The translations under genes were made by a program, and so were the position numbers. From Paeniglutamicibacter psychrophenolicus (GTDB lineage Bacteria; Actinomycetota; Actinomycetes; Actinomycetales; Micrococcaceae), in assembly GCF_030812255.1 (NCBI RefSeq), contig NZ_JAUSSH010000001.1, positions 640,481 to 704,480 on the forward strand: DNA of 64,000 nt, given 5' to 3'. The notes under the pieces were generated by a model that did no database searches, had not been told where the DNA came from, and saw nothing but the letters and a program-made list of their open reading frames with translations. Numbering within the stretch: the first letter of the stretch is position 1; each line of letters opens with the position of its first letter. Below, in pieces: positions 63,611 through 64,000 of this stretch.

Positions 63611-63886
63611 ATGCCCAGGCTCCCGAGCTCCCAAGCAATGTTCCGGCTGGGGCTTGTGATGCTCCTGTCGGGCGTGGCCTACGCCCTGTTGGGAGACCCG
63701 ATCGCCGGCTGGTACTACGACACCATGTTGCCGGGCGCAGGGACTGTCCGGGCGCTGAGCACCTGCCTTCACCTGGCGTTGTTCATGGGAGGCCTGTTCC
63801 TGGCCGCCGGATCGATCGCAGCCAGGCACTTCGAGATCCTGAAGGACGAACTGCGCAACGCATCCGGTGGCGGAACCAACCAATAA
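63611..63886 (+). CDS. Small membrane protein, paralogue 2
   Basis: 91 residues, not recognised. MFRLGLVMLLSGVAYALLGD and LALFMGGLFLAAGSIAA are the two hydrophobic segments, matching those of the preceding gene. The ribosome site is weak. Last gene before the damaged contig end. Confidence 0.6.
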   Translation: MPRLPSSQAMFRLGLVMLLSGVAYALLGDPIAGWYYDTMLPGAGTVRALSTCLHLALFMGGLFLAAGSIAARHFEILKDELRNASGGGTNQ

Positions 63887-63897
63887 CAGCGCAAGGC

Positions 63898-64000
63898 GGG
63901 GGGGGGGGGGGGGGGGCGGCCCCCCCCCCCCCCCCCCGGGGGGGGGGGGGGGGGCGGGGTGTGTGGGTTTTTTTAGAAATTGGTGTGTGGGATGGGAAAC
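63898..64000. other. Low-complexity contig end, probable artefact
   Basis: Runs of 19 G, 18 C and 17 G followed by a T/G-rich tail. Such homopolymers are not plausible chromosomal sequence and resemble terminal read or assembly errors. Confidence 0.75.

Noticed and set aside
61366..63612. 748-codon open frame extending the phosphotransferase upstream
   Set aside because: The kinase family starts at the GTG at 62208 with a good ribosome site; the rest overlaps two plus-strand genes.

Overview
The window is high-GC actinobacterial chromosomal DNA. The gene set (GatAB, DUF222-HNH nuclease, an actinobacterial-type histidine-utilisation locus with HutF, leaderless or GTG-started genes, AAGGAG ribosome sites) best fits an Arthrobacter-like member of the Micrococcaceae; the species cannot be told from the sequence. 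No rRNA, tRNA, CRISPR array, insertion sequence or phage gene was seen. The last ~100 bases are long G and C homopolymers and look like a damaged contig end.

Layout. 1-2.2 kb: end of gatA and all of gatB. 2.2-6.5 kb: DUF222-HNH nuclease, an ArsR/VOC/phosphotransferase operon and a membrane protein. 6.6-10 kb: LysR regulator divergent from the threonine-degradation pair tdh-kbl. 10-17.7 kb: NCS1 permease and hydantoinase/oxoprolinase A and B subunits, divergent from a PucR regulator. 17.7-24.8 kb: GntR regulator divergent from a seven-gene catabolic operon in which a Rieske oxygenase and its reductase flank a cupin-like protein, a deacylase and a polar amino acid ABC transporter. 25.1-27.7 kb: ferritin, TerC and universal stress protein.

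27.8-34.6 kb holds a minus-strand group: an ATP-grasp enzyme with a very long Ala/Lys/Thr/Pro-rich tail, a NylB-like serine hydrolase and an Orn/Lys/Arg decarboxylase. After ~0.7 kb of AT-richer DNA without convincing genes and a peroxiredoxin, 36.3-40.3 kb holds a tightly overlapping plus-strand operon: SbnA-like PLP synthase, FAD/NAD(P)-binding protein and Y4yA-type PLP decarboxylase. This resembles the diaminopropionate/decarboxylase half of a siderophore pathway without its NIS synthetase. These two neighbouring groups are the best candidates for an undescribed biosynthetic system.

40.3-48 kb: a rifampin-phosphotransferase-like enzyme with a TetR regulator and a clear operator, a DUF4097/ribbon-helix-helix pair, a frameshifted HesB/IscA-like gene, an orphan CopG-type protein and small genes. 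46.7-58.2 kb: the complete histidine-utilisation region, with hutH-hutD-lysE-hutD on the minus strand and iclR, hutU, a YjiH-type transporter, an M20 amidohydrolase, hutF and hutI on the plus strand; a perfect inverted repeat lies between hutH and iclR. No classical HutG is present, so the M20 enzyme probably does the last step. 58.3-60.3 kb: macrolide-type glycosyltransferase divergent from a TetR gene across a 12-bp-arm operator. 60.7-63.9 kb: thiol peroxidase, a phosphotransferase, a CPBP protease-like membrane protein and two small paralogous membrane proteins.
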